From assembly GCA_905182785.1 (NCBI GenBank), contig CAJJDF010000017.1:18475-82474 (forward strand): a stretch of DNA of 64,000 nt, written 5' to 3'. Shown piece by piece: positions 10,419 through 19,050 of the stretch. This DNA comes from an uncultured Flavobacteriales bacterium. GTDB lineage: Bacteria > Bacteroidota > Bacteroidia > Flavobacteriales_D > CAJJDF01. A program made the translations under genes and the position numbers. Below the pieces are notes generated by a model that ran no database searches, was not told the origin of the DNA, and saw nothing but the letters and a program-made list of their open reading frames with translations. The number at the start of each line of letters is the position of its first letter. The first letter of the stretch is position 1.

Positions 10419-11006
10419 TTAAAATGATTTCAAACTTTTTTTAATTAATTCTTGCACATCAGTGATTTGAGGCTCAGCATGAGTAATTTGATTAATCACT
10501 TTTTCGGCCATTTTTTTGTCAAATCCTAGCACTACAAGAGCAGATAACGCTTCGTTTTTAATTGTATTGTTCATCATGGCAGAATTGTTGTCCGTATTGT
10601 TACCCGCCTTCAGAATTTTATCTTTCAAATCCAATACAATTCTTTGAGCTGTTTTTGCTCCTATCCCTTTTATACTAGTAATAGAAGTAATATTACTGGA
10701 TGCAATGGAAGAGACTAACTCGCTAGAAGTCATAGAAGATAACATCATTCTTGCTGTGTTAGTACCTACGCCAGAAACTGAAATTAATTGCTTAAATAGT
10801 TCTCTTTCTTGACTTTCTGCAAAACCATACAAAGTATGAGAATCTTCTTTTACCGATAAATAAGTGAAAATTTTACAATTTTCTTCATTGCCCAATTGAG
10901 AATAAGTTTGAAGTGAGATGTTGACAAAATAACCCACTCCACCCGCTTCTATAATAAGATACGAAGGGTTTTTTTCTACTAATTTTCCATTAAGGTGTGT
11001 AATCAT
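10419..11006 (-). CDS. ruvA: Holliday junction branch migration protein RuvA
   Basis: RuvA binds four-way DNA junctions as a tetramer and loads the RuvB motor during recombinational repair. The 195-residue protein has the N-terminal OB-fold opening MITHLNGKLVEK, a central pair of helix-hairpin-helix motifs (VSGVGTNTARMML and IKGIGAKTAQRI), and a C-terminal three-helix domain after a flexible linker (about residues 130-150). Length and order are standard. It lies directly upstream of sprA with a 6-base gap, so the two are probably co-transcribed. A TATATTTG -7 box lies 24 bases upstream on this strand. Confidence 0.97.
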   Translation of the reverse strand: MITHLNGKLVEKNPSYLIIEAGGVGYFVNISLQTYSQLGNEENCKIFTYLSVKEDSHTLYGFAESQERELFKQLISVSGVGTNTARMMLSSMTSSELVSSIASSNITSITSIKGIGAKTAQRIVLDLKDKILKAGNNTDNNSAMMNNTIKNEALSALVVLGFDKKMAEKVINQITHAEPQITDVQELIKKSLKSF

Positions 11007-11029
11007 TTATCACAGGATTTTTGAGCAAG

Positions 11030-11037
11030 CAAATATA
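11030..11037 (-). promoter_or_regulatory. Bacteroidota -7 box (TATATTTG) for ruvA-sprA
   Basis: On the minus strand this reads TATATTTG, a match to the Bacteroidota primary sigma consensus TAnnTTTG, about 24 bases before the ruvA start. I found no TTG -33 element at the ideal distance, so this is a partial promoter match. Confidence 0.5.
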
Positions 11038-11077
11038 ATAATTTCATGTTGAATAGGCTAAGTTATAAAAGTAAATC

Positions 11078-11113
11078 AAAAAAAAAGAGAGATGAATTAT
11101 TCATCTCTCTTTT
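11078..11113 (-). terminator. Rho-independent terminator of the T9SS-cargo gene
   Basis: A perfect 14-bp inverted repeat (arms 11083-11096 and 11100-11113) surrounds a 3-base loop. On the minus strand it is followed by a run of T (A run at 11078-11086 on the plus strand). It lies 22 bases beyond the stop of the minus-strand T9SS CTD gene and so closes that transcript. The A/T-rich arms may also act on the other strand. Confidence 0.85.
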
Positions 11114-11134
11114 AAAACGTGTTTTAATTTCTAA

Positions 11135-11887
11135 TTATTTAGTAATAACAATTTTTGATGTTCTGATTGATTTGTTATTAGATGTTACCGATACAAAGTA
11201 TACTCCAGGTAATAAGTTTGAAGTGTTAACTCTTAGTTGAGAATTGTTTTCTGCAAGAGTATTTGAGTATACAACCTTTCCTAATAGATCAATTATTTGA
11301 ATATTTTTATTTACCTCGTTAGAAGTAATGGCCACATTCACATAATTAGTTGCTGGGTTTGGAAATATTTTAATAGATGTCTCTTTTTTTAATTCTTCTA
11401 TTCCTACAGCATTTGGATTTCTTATGTCAAAAGTTACATCTACCCATGCACTGTCATTAGGATTTGTTACATCATACCATACGTATTTAAAAACAGTTGT
11501 TCCTGCTTTTAACCTTGGATAAACGTGTCCAGAAAATATTACTTTTTGATTTAAGTTCATTGGAACTTGATCTGTTGTATCTAGAGGTTTTGTTCCCCAT
11601 AATATATTGATTGTACAAACACCCCAGCAAATCGCATTCTCAGAGAGAGGTGAAGTTGTCGTAAGCTCATATCTTTTTACTTTGATATTTGTTGAGCTAG
11701 AAAATTTACTAGTTGCATCAATTTCTACTGCTATATCTTGGTTGTTGTCGTTTTCCAAAGTATCTACAAGTGTAATTGCAGTACTATTTATTAGCGCAGT
11801 ACCATTGTGATTTCTAAGTTCAATATTTTGAGCCATTGAGCTAGAAAAACAAGCTATTACGGCTACAGAAAGTAATTTTTTAATCAT
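11135..11887 (-). CDS. Secreted protein with T9SS type A sorting domain
   Basis: This is an exported protein of 250 residues. It has a Sec signal peptide (MIKKLLSVAVIACFSSSMAQ), a central beta-rich region of unknown function (about residues 20-165), and a C-terminal type A sorting domain (about 175-250) with the hallmarks KIFPNPATNYVNV, GKVVYS, LLPGVYFVSV and a basic end. The CTD directs passage through the SprA channel, after which it is cleaved or anchored. The central region contains two cysteines close together (CWGVC), which may form a disulphide. It is a monocistronic gene with its own terminator. The mature function is not evident. Confidence 0.9.
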   Translation of the reverse strand: MIKKLLSVAVIACFSSSMAQNIELRNHNGTALINSTAITLVDTLENDNNQDIAVEIDATSKFSSSTNIKVKRYELTTTSPLSENAICWGVCTINILWGTKPLDTTDQVPMNLNQKVIFSGHVYPRLKAGTTVFKYVWYDVTNPNDSAWVDVTFDIRNPNAVGIEELKKETSIKIFPNPATNYVNVAITSNEVNKNIQIIDLLGKVVYSNTLAENNSQLRVNTSNLLPGVYFVSVTSNNKSIRTSKIVITK

Positions 11888-11989
11888 TATGTTTGGTTAT
11901 AGAATAGTTAATATAATATTTGTAGTGAAACTTGGCATGGTTATTACTACATTCACACTGTGTAAATTTACAAAAAAAAAATTAACAAA

Positions 11990-12493
11990 ATGAGCAAAAC
12001 AATCAAATTTTCAATCTTATTAGCCCTTACGGCTTTCGTTTTTTCTTTTACTAGAGGCAATAATAAAACTGTTCCTTCAGTGAATGTTAAAACTCTTCAA
12101 GGGAAAACAATCAATACTTCTACTTTTAAAAATGATGGAAAACCTATGGTTATCAGTTTTTGGGCAACTTGGTGTAGTCCTTGTAAAAAAGAATTGAATA
12201 ATATCTCTGAGGTATATGAAGATTGGCAAGAAGAAACAGGTGTGAAACTTATTGCAATTTCAATTGATGACTCAAGAAACAAGCACAAAGTAAAGCCATA
12301 TGTAGATTCTAAAGGTTGGGAGTACGAAGTTTACATTGACGCAAATCAAGATCTTAAAAGAGCAATGAATGTAAATAATGTTCCTTACACTTTCTTAATA
12401 GATGGAGAGGGAAAAATAGTTTATGAACACAATAATTACGTTCCTGGAGATGAAGATGAATTATACAAACAAATAAAAATGTTGACGAAATAA
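11990..12493 (+). CDS. TlpA/ResA-like periplasmic thioredoxin
   Basis: This is an exported thiol-disulphide oxidoreductase of the TlpA/ResA family. A signal peptide (about residues 1-22) is followed by an AhpC/TSA-like thioredoxin fold with the redox motif WCSPC and a cis-proline at NVPYTF. It has 167 residues, normal for the family. It probably keeps periplasmic or exported cysteines reduced. It is divergent from the T9SS cargo gene, with about 100 A/T-rich bases between the starts, and ends at a strong terminator, so it is monocistronic. Its physiological partner is unknown. Confidence 0.93.
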   Translation: MSKTIKFSILLALTAFVFSFTRGNNKTVPSVNVKTLQGKTINTSTFKNDGKPMVISFWATWCSPCKKELNNISEVYEDWQEETGVKLIAISIDDSRNKHKVKPYVDSKGWEYEVYIDANQDLKRAMNVNNVPYTFLIDGEGKIVYEHNNYVPGDEDELYKQIKMLTK

Positions 12494-12516
12494 GTTGGAC
12501 TCAAAACATTTCGAAT

Positions 12517-12550
12517 AAAAAAGTGAAGTAAAAGACTTCACTTTTTTTTT
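12517..12550 (+). terminator. Rho-independent terminator after the thioredoxin gene
   Basis: A hairpin with arms AAGTGAAGT (ending 12529) and ACTTCACTT (from 12535) around a 5-base loop is followed by nine or more T residues to 12550. It lies 24 bases after the thioredoxin stop and separates it from tatA. Confidence 0.9.
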
Positions 12551-12574
12551 GTGTTTAGTTTATTACTACATTTG
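12549..12574 (+). promoter_or_regulatory. Probable tatA-gatA promoter
   Basis: TACATTTG (12567-12574) matches the Bacteroidota -7 consensus TAnnTTTG. A TTG at 12549-12551 lies 15 bases upstream, a little shorter than the usual 17-23. Transcription would start near 12580, giving a short leader before the tatA ATG at 12596. Confidence 0.55.
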
Positions 12575-12595
12575 TAATAATAAATAGAAAATATT

Positions 12596-12805
12596 ATGAA
12601 CTCAGTTGTTTTATTAGGTATGATTGGTGGGCCACAAATTATTTTGATAGTTGTGGTTGTACTATTAATATTTGGAGGAAAAAAAATTCCAGAATTAATG
12701 AGAGGTTTAGGAAGTGGAATCAAAGAATTTAAGGATGCATCAAAAGGAGACGAAAAAGACTCCAAGTCTAAGGATTCTGTTGATAATGTATTAGAAGATA
12801 AATAA
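12596..12805 (+). CDS. tatA: Twin-arginine translocase subunit TatA/E
   Basis: TatA oligomerises in the inner membrane to form the pore through which TatC-selected folded proteins pass. The 69-residue protein has one N-terminal membrane helix (about residues 12-27), the conserved [21 protein letters not shown] hinge and amphipathic helix, and a charged lysine/aspartate-rich tail. tatC is not in the window. gatA begins 11 bases downstream, which suggests an operon. Confidence 0.95.
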   Translation: MNSVVLLGMIGGPQIILIVVVVLLIFGGKKIPELMRGLGSGIKEFKDASKGDEKDSKSKDSVDNVLEDK

Positions 12806-12816
12806 AAACTCCTGTC

Positions 12817-14232
12817 TTGTTTTCAAGTTATTCTGAATTAAAAAAGAAATTGAACAGCAACAGCACAAATTGTGTTGAGGTTGTACAAAATTATATTGCA
12901 AAAATTGAAGAGAAAAAGCACCTCAATGCCTTTCTCGAAGTTTTTGAAGAATCTGCTCTTGCTCAAGCAAAATTGGTAGATGAAAAATTAGCTAACCAAA
13001 CAGCAGGTAAACTAGCTGGTTTTGTAATTGGTATTAAAGATAATATTTGTTACGAAGGACATAAAGTTTCTTCAGCATCAAAAATTCTTGAGGGTTTTGA
13101 ATCCTTATATTCCTCTACGGCAGTAGAAAGATTATTGGCAGAAGATGCTATAATTATTGGAAGATTAAATTGTGACGAATTTGCAATGGGAAGTTCCAAT
13201 GAAAATTCATCCAAAGGAAACGTACTAAATCCAATACAAGAAGATAGAGTCCCAGGAGGTTCATCTGGTGGTTCAGCAGCAGCAGTTGCAGCAGGATTGT
13301 GTATTGCAACTTTAGGATCTGATACGGGAGGCTCTATCCGTCAGCCTGCTTCATTTTGTGGAGTAGTAGGATTTAAACCAACTTACGGACGAATTTCTAG
13401 ATGGGGGTTGTTAGCTTACGCTTCTTCCTTTGATCAAATTGGACCTTTTACAACAAACATAGAAGATGCAGCCTTGCTTACTCAAGTAATGGCAGGTAAA
13501 GATGAGTTTGACAGCACTGTTTCTGCTCTTGAAGTAGGTAATTATGTAGAATCACTCTCGTCTGATAAAAAATTAAAAATTGGAATACCAAGACAAGTAA
13601 TAGAAAGCAAAGGATTAAGCCCTGAGATAAAAACTACAATTTTTGATTTGGTTACAAAACTAAAATTAAAAGGACATAAAGTTGAAGAGTTTGATTTTCC
13701 TTACTTGGATTATATGGTTCCTACTTATTATGTATTGACCACAGCTGAAGCTTCTTCTAACTATTCTCGTTATGATGGTGTTCATTTTGGGTACAGAAGT
13801 CCCAATGCTCACGACATAGAATCTACTTATGTTTTATCTAGAACCGAAGGTTTTGGAGAAGAAGTGAAACGAAGAATAATGTTGGGTACTTTTGTATTAA
13901 GCTCAGGATATTATGACGCTTATTACACCAAGGCAATGAAAGTAAGAAGATTGATTCAAGACAAAACAAAAGAGGTTTTAACTGAATTTGATGTGATTCT
14001 TGGGCCAACAACACCAGATACTGCTTTTAAAATTGGAGAAAATGTAAAAGATCCAATTACTATGTATTTACAAGACATCTTTACGGTTCACGCTAATTTA
14101 AGTGGAAATCCCGCTATCTCATTACCGTTAGGAAATCACTCTAATGGCATGCCGTTTGGAGTACAAGTAATGGCAAAACCGTTTGCAGAAAAGGAATTAT
14201 TTGCTTTTTCTCAAGAGTTGATGGAGATTTAG
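12817..14232 (+). CDS. gatA: Asp/Glu-tRNA amidotransferase subunit A (or related amidase)
   Basis: GatA is the glutaminase/amidase subunit of the GatCAB complex that converts Glu-tRNA(Gln) or Asp-tRNA(Asn) to the amide form. It carries the amidase-signature catalytic triad: K74 in GIKDN and the two serines in GGSSGGSAAA and GSDTGGSIRQPA. At 471 residues it is of family length. The start is TTG at 12817, since no ATG gives a full N-terminus. gatB and gatC are not in the window, as is usual in this phylum. It ends 4 bases from the convergent M23-like gene. Confidence 0.94.
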   Translation: MFSSYSELKKKLNSNSTNCVEVVQNYIAKIEEKKHLNAFLEVFEESALAQAKLVDEKLANQTAGKLAGFVIGIKDNICYEGHKVSSASKILEGFESLYSSTAVERLLAEDAIIIGRLNCDEFAMGSSNENSSKGNVLNPIQEDRVPGGSSGGSAAAVAAGLCIATLGSDTGGSIRQPASFCGVVGFKPTYGRISRWGLLAYASSFDQIGPFTTNIEDAALLTQVMAGKDEFDSTVSALEVGNYVESLSSDKKLKIGIPRQVIESKGLSPEIKTTIFDLVTKLKLKGHKVEEFDFPYLDYMVPTYYVLTTAEASSNYSRYDGVHFGYRSPNAHDIESTYVLSRTEGFGEEVKRRIMLGTFVLSSGYYDAYYTKAMKVRRLIQDKTKEVLTEFDVILGPTTPDTAFKIGENVKDPITMYLQDIFTVHANLSGNPAISLPLGNHSNGMPFGVQVMAKPFAEKELFAFSQELMEI

Positions 14233-14236
14233 GATT

Positions 14237-15067
14237 TTATAAATCTTCAAAAGCATCTACAGGAACAGAAACTCCCTTATACCAAATTTGAAATTGAAAC
14301 ATAGTGTCTTTCACAATTCCTATTTTAGTTCCGCGACTTAGTTCGTCTCCAACTTTAGGAGAAACATCTGTGAAATTTTGATATACACTCACAATATTAT
14401 TTTGATGCTGAAGCACAAGTGAATTATCAGATTTTGAAATAACGGTTCCTTCCATTGCGGTTCTTACTTTCGATTTGTAAGGAGCTTCAAATTTAGCTTG
14501 ATGTAATGCCCCAGTTTTACGTCCAATAATTTTTCCTTCGTGTGGTTTTTCATATTTAAGAATACTCACAAGAATACTTCTCACAATAGAATTTTTATTT
14601 GAGCTGTTGTATTCAACGACTTTCTTTCTTAAAGCAGAGTCTTCTTTTATTCTCTCAAAAACTACTTTTTTGTAATCGAATGTAGAATCCTTTATTAAAG
14701 TATCGTTTATATCTTTCAGTAAGATAGAATCTTCTTCATTCAAGATGTTTTGCAAATTAGTAATCCACAATTCTCGATTTTTGTTTTTGGTATCTAGCTT
14801 ATTTATTTTAATTTGATTGTTTTTATCAATCTCATATAATTCAGAGGCATTTTTTGGAAATCCAGGGATAAATCTTTTCAAAGAAGTATAAGAAATAACT
14901 AAATAAAAAATAAACCCAAATAGTAAGGTAAATACAATCCCAACAAGAATGGAGTTTCTGTTGTTTATAGAAAGTGCAAACTTTTCTTCATAGGTTTTAG
15001 GGTTCAGAAGAATAAGTTTATTTTTTCTGTTTAGATATGCTTTTAATTGTTTAAACTTTTGTTTCAT
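14237..15067 (-). CDS. Membrane-anchored degenerate M23/LytM protein
   Basis: This 276-residue bitopic protein has a short basic N-terminus, one membrane helix (about residues 38-62), a charged periplasmic helical region and a C-terminal LytM-like beta domain (about 175-276). The first zinc histidine may be kept (LHQAKF), but the aspartate of HxxxD is a lysine, the HLH pair reads FQFQ, and the YAHL histidine is lost. It is therefore unlikely to cleave peptidoglycan and may instead act as a binding or activating protein, as EnvC and NlpD do. It is divergent from sprE, an arrangement I recall from other Bacteroidota. Confidence 0.85.
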   Translation of the reverse strand: MKQKFKQLKAYLNRKNKLILLNPKTYEEKFALSINNRNSILVGIVFTLLFGFIFYLVISYTSLKRFIPGFPKNASELYEIDKNNQIKINKLDTKNKNRELWITNLQNILNEEDSILLKDINDTLIKDSTFDYKKVVFERIKEDSALRKKVVEYNSSNKNSIVRSILVSILKYEKPHEGKIIGRKTGALHQAKFEAPYKSKVRTAMEGTVISKSDNSLVLQHQNNIVSVYQNFTDVSPKVGDELSRGTKIGIVKDTMFQFQIWYKGVSVPVDAFEDL

Positions 15068-15207
15068 AAAACTATAAGTCGACTTTTGTAGCGATTTAGT
15101 TGATTAAAGATAAAATATTTTAATTTATTATTAGTTATAGTGGCAGTTTATTGATTAATTTTTACATTTACTGATTGATAAAAAGCAGAATACTGCTAAT
15201 TTATTTT

Positions 15208-17901
15208 ATGACAAAACATACTTCATACATACTCTATTTACTTATTTTAGTTTTTGCAATTAGTTGTTCTACTGAAAAGGATAAACGATTAAATAGATTT
15301 TATCACAATACCACTGCTTACTACAATGGTTATTTCAATGCTAGAGAAATAATTAAAGTAACAAATAAAGATTTTTCAAGAAATGTTGTGGAGGACTTTT
15401 CTGTTTTGATCACAGTAAATAGATATCCTAACGAGGAACAATCCAAAGCGTATTTTCCTGAAATGAATAGAGCAATTGATAAAACATCAGTTGTGATTAC
15501 TAAGCATGCTATGCCTAATGAGAAAAAGGGGAGAAGGGCGAAGGATGAATATGGACAATGGATGGATGAAAATTGGCTAACAATGGGAATTAGCTATTTT
15601 TATAAAAGAGAATATCCTGCTGCGATAGAAAAATTTGAGTACATCATAAAAATGTATGAAAAGAATGAGACAAAATACTATGCAAAACTTTGGCTAGCGA
15701 AGTCTTACATAGAAATGGGAAACTATCCTAAAGCATTGAGTTACTTAAATGAAATAAAAGTAGAAAAAGAAGCTAAAGAATTAAGTGACGAAAAAAACTC
15801 AAAAAAAAGCGGAAAGAAATACTCTAAAAGACAAAAGAAAAGGGTAAGAAAAAGATCCAAAGTAAGAGTCACTAAAAAAAGAGAAGAAAGAAAAGAAGAG
15901 CGTTCTTTTCTTGTAGAGTTTCCAGAAAAAATGGCTTCAGATTATTTTGCAACTCTTGCCGATTATTATTTGAGAAAAGAAGAATACAAAGAATCAATTC
16001 AACTTTTGGATAGTGCGTTAAATTATGTGAAGTCTAAAAAATCAAAAGTCCGTTACAAATTTATACAAGCACAATTGAACCAAAAGCTTGGAAGTAATTC
16101 CAATTCAACTGAACTGTATTCTTATGTGATAAAAAAGAGCAACAATTATCAAATGGGATTTTATTCCAGGATAAATAGAGCTTTGCTTGCAAGTAGCTCT
16201 AATAGAGGTGCTCTTAAGAGAGAACTTGAGAAGTTGGCAAAAGATGTAAAGTATATTGAATTTAGAGATCAAATTTTTTATGCTCTTGCCGATATCGAAT
16301 TGCAACAAGCTAACAAAGAAACAGGCGTAGATTATTTGGAGCAATCGGCTAGTTATCCTCCTTCTAATAAGACTCAAAAAGGAAAAACTTTTTTAAGATT
16401 GGCAGACTTGTATTTTGATAATAAAGAATATGTACCAGCTCAAAAATACTACGACAGTACATTAACAGAGTTAGACAAAGAAAGTGAAAGATACACTCAG
16501 ATAAAGGATAAAAATGAAAGTTTGACAAGATTGGTGGGGTATATCAACAATATTATTCTTAAAGATAGTTTGGTGCAGATTGGTCTATTGCCAGAGAAAC
16601 AAAGAAGAGATAGAGTAGAGGATATTTTGTACAAAGAAAAAATCCAAAAACTAGAAGAACAAAGGTTAAAAGAAGAAGCTAGTAATGCAATAGTAATTAT
16701 AGAGGCTGGTTTACCAGGGAATTCTATTGGTCAAAAAGGGAGCTTTTGGATTTACAATGAAAAGGTGAAAGCACAAGGAATTAAATCATTTAAAGCTGTT
16801 TGGGGAAGTGCCAAGCTTGAAGATAATTGGAGGAGGTCAAACAAAAGTCAGATGGGTGATGGTGAAATGGTGGATATAAATAATTCCCCTGTAGTTGGCG
16901 ATAAGGAAATAGAAGAGTATTTATCAAAAGTTCCTGTAACCAAAGAAGCAATTGCAGAGGCACAAATGTCTATTATTAATTCCAATTATCTTTCTGGTCT
17001 TATTTATGTGAATGTATTGGATAATAATCCAGAAGCAATTAAATCTTTTAAAGACAACAAGAAAAGATACCATCCTAATATAAAAATTGCACCATCTCTT
17101 TACCAACTTTACGTCCTGTATCAAGATATAAACCAAAATGAAGATGTAGTAGCAGTTAAGAACTTTATTCTTTCCAATTACCCAGAATCTAAAGAAGCAA
17201 AAATTATTTTGGACCCTAATTATGCTTCTAAAATGAATAAAGGAGAGAAAAAATATGAAAATGCCTACGTGATTGCCTACAATCTTGTAATGAATGGAAA
17301 AAGTAACGAAGCAGTTTCTCACATTGATAAAATTTTGGCAGAGGAAGATCTAAATCCTTATGAGTGTAGACTGTTGTTTTTGAAAGCAAGAGCATACTCT
17401 AATTCTAATGATAAGAAGAATTTAGAAAAATCATTAGCTGCAGTTGTAGAAAAGTGTCCTAACACTGAAGTAGGTTCAATTGCTGAAAAAGCTTTGGGAA
17501 AACTGAGAAATGAAATAAATAAAGGAGAAGACATCCAAAAAGTTGATTTTACTGTGGATGAAAAATCTGTTCATTATTTTGCAATAGTAGTGCCTTTGAA
17601 TGCGAACATAAATAAATTAAAAATTGCTTTAAGTAATTTCAATAGTTCATCATTTGATGAGAAGGGACTTAAAATTTCGGCAATAGGACTTAACAAGACT
17701 CACCAAACAATTTTGGTGAAACAATTAGATAATAAAATAGAGGCTCACAGCTATTATGTAGCTTTTAAAGTAAATCCAAAAATGAAGAATTTTATTACCA
17801 AGTATGAATATTTCACTATTACACCAAAAAATTATTCTACTCTATTTCAGAATAAAGACTTGAAAAAATACCAAGAGTTTTACAACATCAATTACTTATA
17901 A
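15208..17901 (+). CDS. sprE: Gliding/T9SS TPR lipoprotein SprE (PorW)
   Basis: This is an outer-membrane lipoprotein of about 897 residues. Starting at ATG 15208 gives MTKHTSYILY followed by a hydrophobic core and lipobox FAISC; a TTG at 15175 would add 11 residues and is less likely. Tetratricopeptide-like repeats occupy about residues 100-450, interrupted by a very basic lysine/arginine segment (about 195-245), and further helical repeats follow at 580-770. SprE/PorW is required for T9SS secretion and is thought to bridge the GldK/GldN ring and the SprA translocon. gldB follows closely. Confidence 0.92.
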   Translation: MTKHTSYILYLLILVFAISCSTEKDKRLNRFYHNTTAYYNGYFNAREIIKVTNKDFSRNVVEDFSVLITVNRYPNEEQSKAYFPEMNRAIDKTSVVITKHAMPNEKKGRRAKDEYGQWMDENWLTMGISYFYKREYPAAIEKFEYIIKMYEKNETKYYAKLWLAKSYIEMGNYPKALSYLNEIKVEKEAKELSDEKNSKKSGKKYSKRQKKRVRKRSKVRVTKKREERKEERSFLVEFPEKMASDYFATLADYYLRKEEYKESIQLLDSALNYVKSKKSKVRYKFIQAQLNQKLGSNSNSTELYSYVIKKSNNYQMGFYSRINRALLASSSNRGALKRELEKLAKDVKYIEFRDQIFYALADIELQQANKETGVDYLEQSASYPPSNKTQKGKTFLRLADLYFDNKEYVPAQKYYDSTLTELDKESERYTQIKDKNESLTRLVGYINNIILKDSLVQIGLLPEKQRRDRVEDILYKEKIQKLEEQRLKEEASNAIVIIEAGLPGNSIGQKGSFWIYNEKVKAQGIKSFKAVWGSAKLEDNWRRSNKSQMGDGEMVDINNSPVVGDKEIEEYLSKVPVTKEAIAEAQMSIINSNYLSGLIYVNVLDNNPEAIKSFKDNKKRYHPNIKIAPSLYQLYVLYQDINQNEDVVAVKNFILSNYPESKEAKIILDPNYASKMNKGEKKYENAYVIAYNLVMNGKSNEAVSHIDKILAEEDLNPYECRLLFLKARAYSNSNDKKNLEKSLAAVVEKCPNTEVGSIAEKALGKLRNEINKGEDIQKVDFTVDEKSVHYFAIVVPLNANINKLKIALSNFNSSSFDEKGLKISAIGLNKTHQTILVKQLDNKIEAHSYYVAFKVNPKMKNFITKYEYFTITPKNYSTLFQNKDLKKYQEFYNINYL

Positions 17902-17993
17902 GAATGAGCACTCATTGTGGAGATTTTTTTTTGAAAAACTCCTCTGATATGAATAGAATTAAGAGTTATAGTTGCAAACCAATCCTCCATTAT

Positions 17994-19037
17994 ATGCAGA
18001 AGACAAATCATTTAATTGTTCTAGTATTAATCATATTTCTGATTTCTTGTTCGGAAAAAAGTAAATTGAATGTAGATGTTTCTAATCAAGAAATAGACCT
18101 TTCAATTTCACGGTTAGATAAAGAGTTATTTGAAGCCGATTTGTATAAATTAAGAGAATTAAATTCTAAATGGGTAAATGATTATGGGTATTTATACGAA
18201 ACTTTCATTTCTCAAATGATGAATATGGGACTTCCACAAGACCCAATGATTACTTACAGGTTAGAGAAATTTTTAACAGATTCTACTGTCAATTTTATAA
18301 AACAAGAATTGGATAAATCATATTCCGATTTTAGTTCTTATGAACAGGAGTTAGAAGATGCTTTTAAGCATTACTCCTATTATTTTCCTGAGAAAACGAT
18401 TCCAAAAATTGTAACTTTTTATTCTAATTTTAGCGGAGCAAAATCATTTCCTTATGCCGATACTTTAGGAATAGGATTGGATATGTTTATTGGAAGAAAT
18501 AGTGATGTAGTAAAGTTTCTGCCAGGCGACAAATATTTTCAATATGGGAAAGAGGATATGGATCCAGAGAACATGGTTTCAGAATCGGTTAAAAGCTGGA
18601 TTTACTATAATTTTTCTGATCGAATGGAATTTATAAATAATTCTAATTATGCGTTACGCAAAGATTTTCTTTCTTCTATTATTTACCATGGAAAAATGAT
18701 GTTAGCGTTAGACGCTATGATGCCAAGAAAATCTATTGCTATTAAATTTCAATACACCCAAGTAGAAATGGAATGGTGTGAAAGAAGTGAGAAACAATTG
18801 TATGAGAACTTGATTGAATTTAACCTCATATACTCTAAAAGCGGCAAAGAAATAGCCTCTTATATAAATCCAGGGAGTTTTACTCCAGGATTGCCTCCAG
18901 AGTCACCAGGAGGAATAGGTAAATGGATTGGTTACCGAATGGTAAAGCAATACTACGAAGAAAATGACATCCCACTTCAAGAATTGCTTACAGCTAAAGG
19001 GGATGAAAGGAAGATATTGAGTTTTTATAGCTTGTAA
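17994..19037 (+). CDS. gldB: Gliding motility lipoprotein GldB
   Basis: This is a lipoprotein of the GldB family, needed for gliding in Flavobacterium; its biochemical role is unknown. The ATG at 17994 places a good lipoprotein signal (IIFLISCSEK) at the N-terminus. Upstream in-frame ATGs would bury the signal. Family features include an RLDKELFEAD opening, IVTFYSNFSGA, and the DTLGIGLDMFIG segment near the middle, with conserved MPRKSIAIKFQYT later. At 347 residues it is of normal length. It lies 92 bases after sprE and ends convergent with the sigma-54 regulator gene. Confidence 0.88.
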   Translation: MQKTNHLIVLVLIIFLISCSEKSKLNVDVSNQEIDLSISRLDKELFEADLYKLRELNSKWVNDYGYLYETFISQMMNMGLPQDPMITYRLEKFLTDSTVNFIKQELDKSYSDFSSYEQELEDAFKHYSYYFPEKTIPKIVTFYSNFSGAKSFPYADTLGIGLDMFIGRNSDVVKFLPGDKYFQYGKEDMDPENMVSESVKSWIYYNFSDRMEFINNSNYALRKDFLSSIIYHGKMMLALDAMMPRKSIAIKFQYTQVEMEWCERSEKQLYENLIEFNLIYSKSGKEIASYINPGSFTPGLPPESPGGIGKWIGYRMVKQYYEENDIPLQELLTAKGDERKILSFYSL

Positions 19038-19050
19038 TGATTTCTACTCT

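Noticed and set aside
16924-17322. 132-codon ORF antisense to sprE
   Set aside because: The phenylalanine/isoleucine-rich product with no start context mirrors a lysine/asparagine-rich coding strand; sprE is the real gene.
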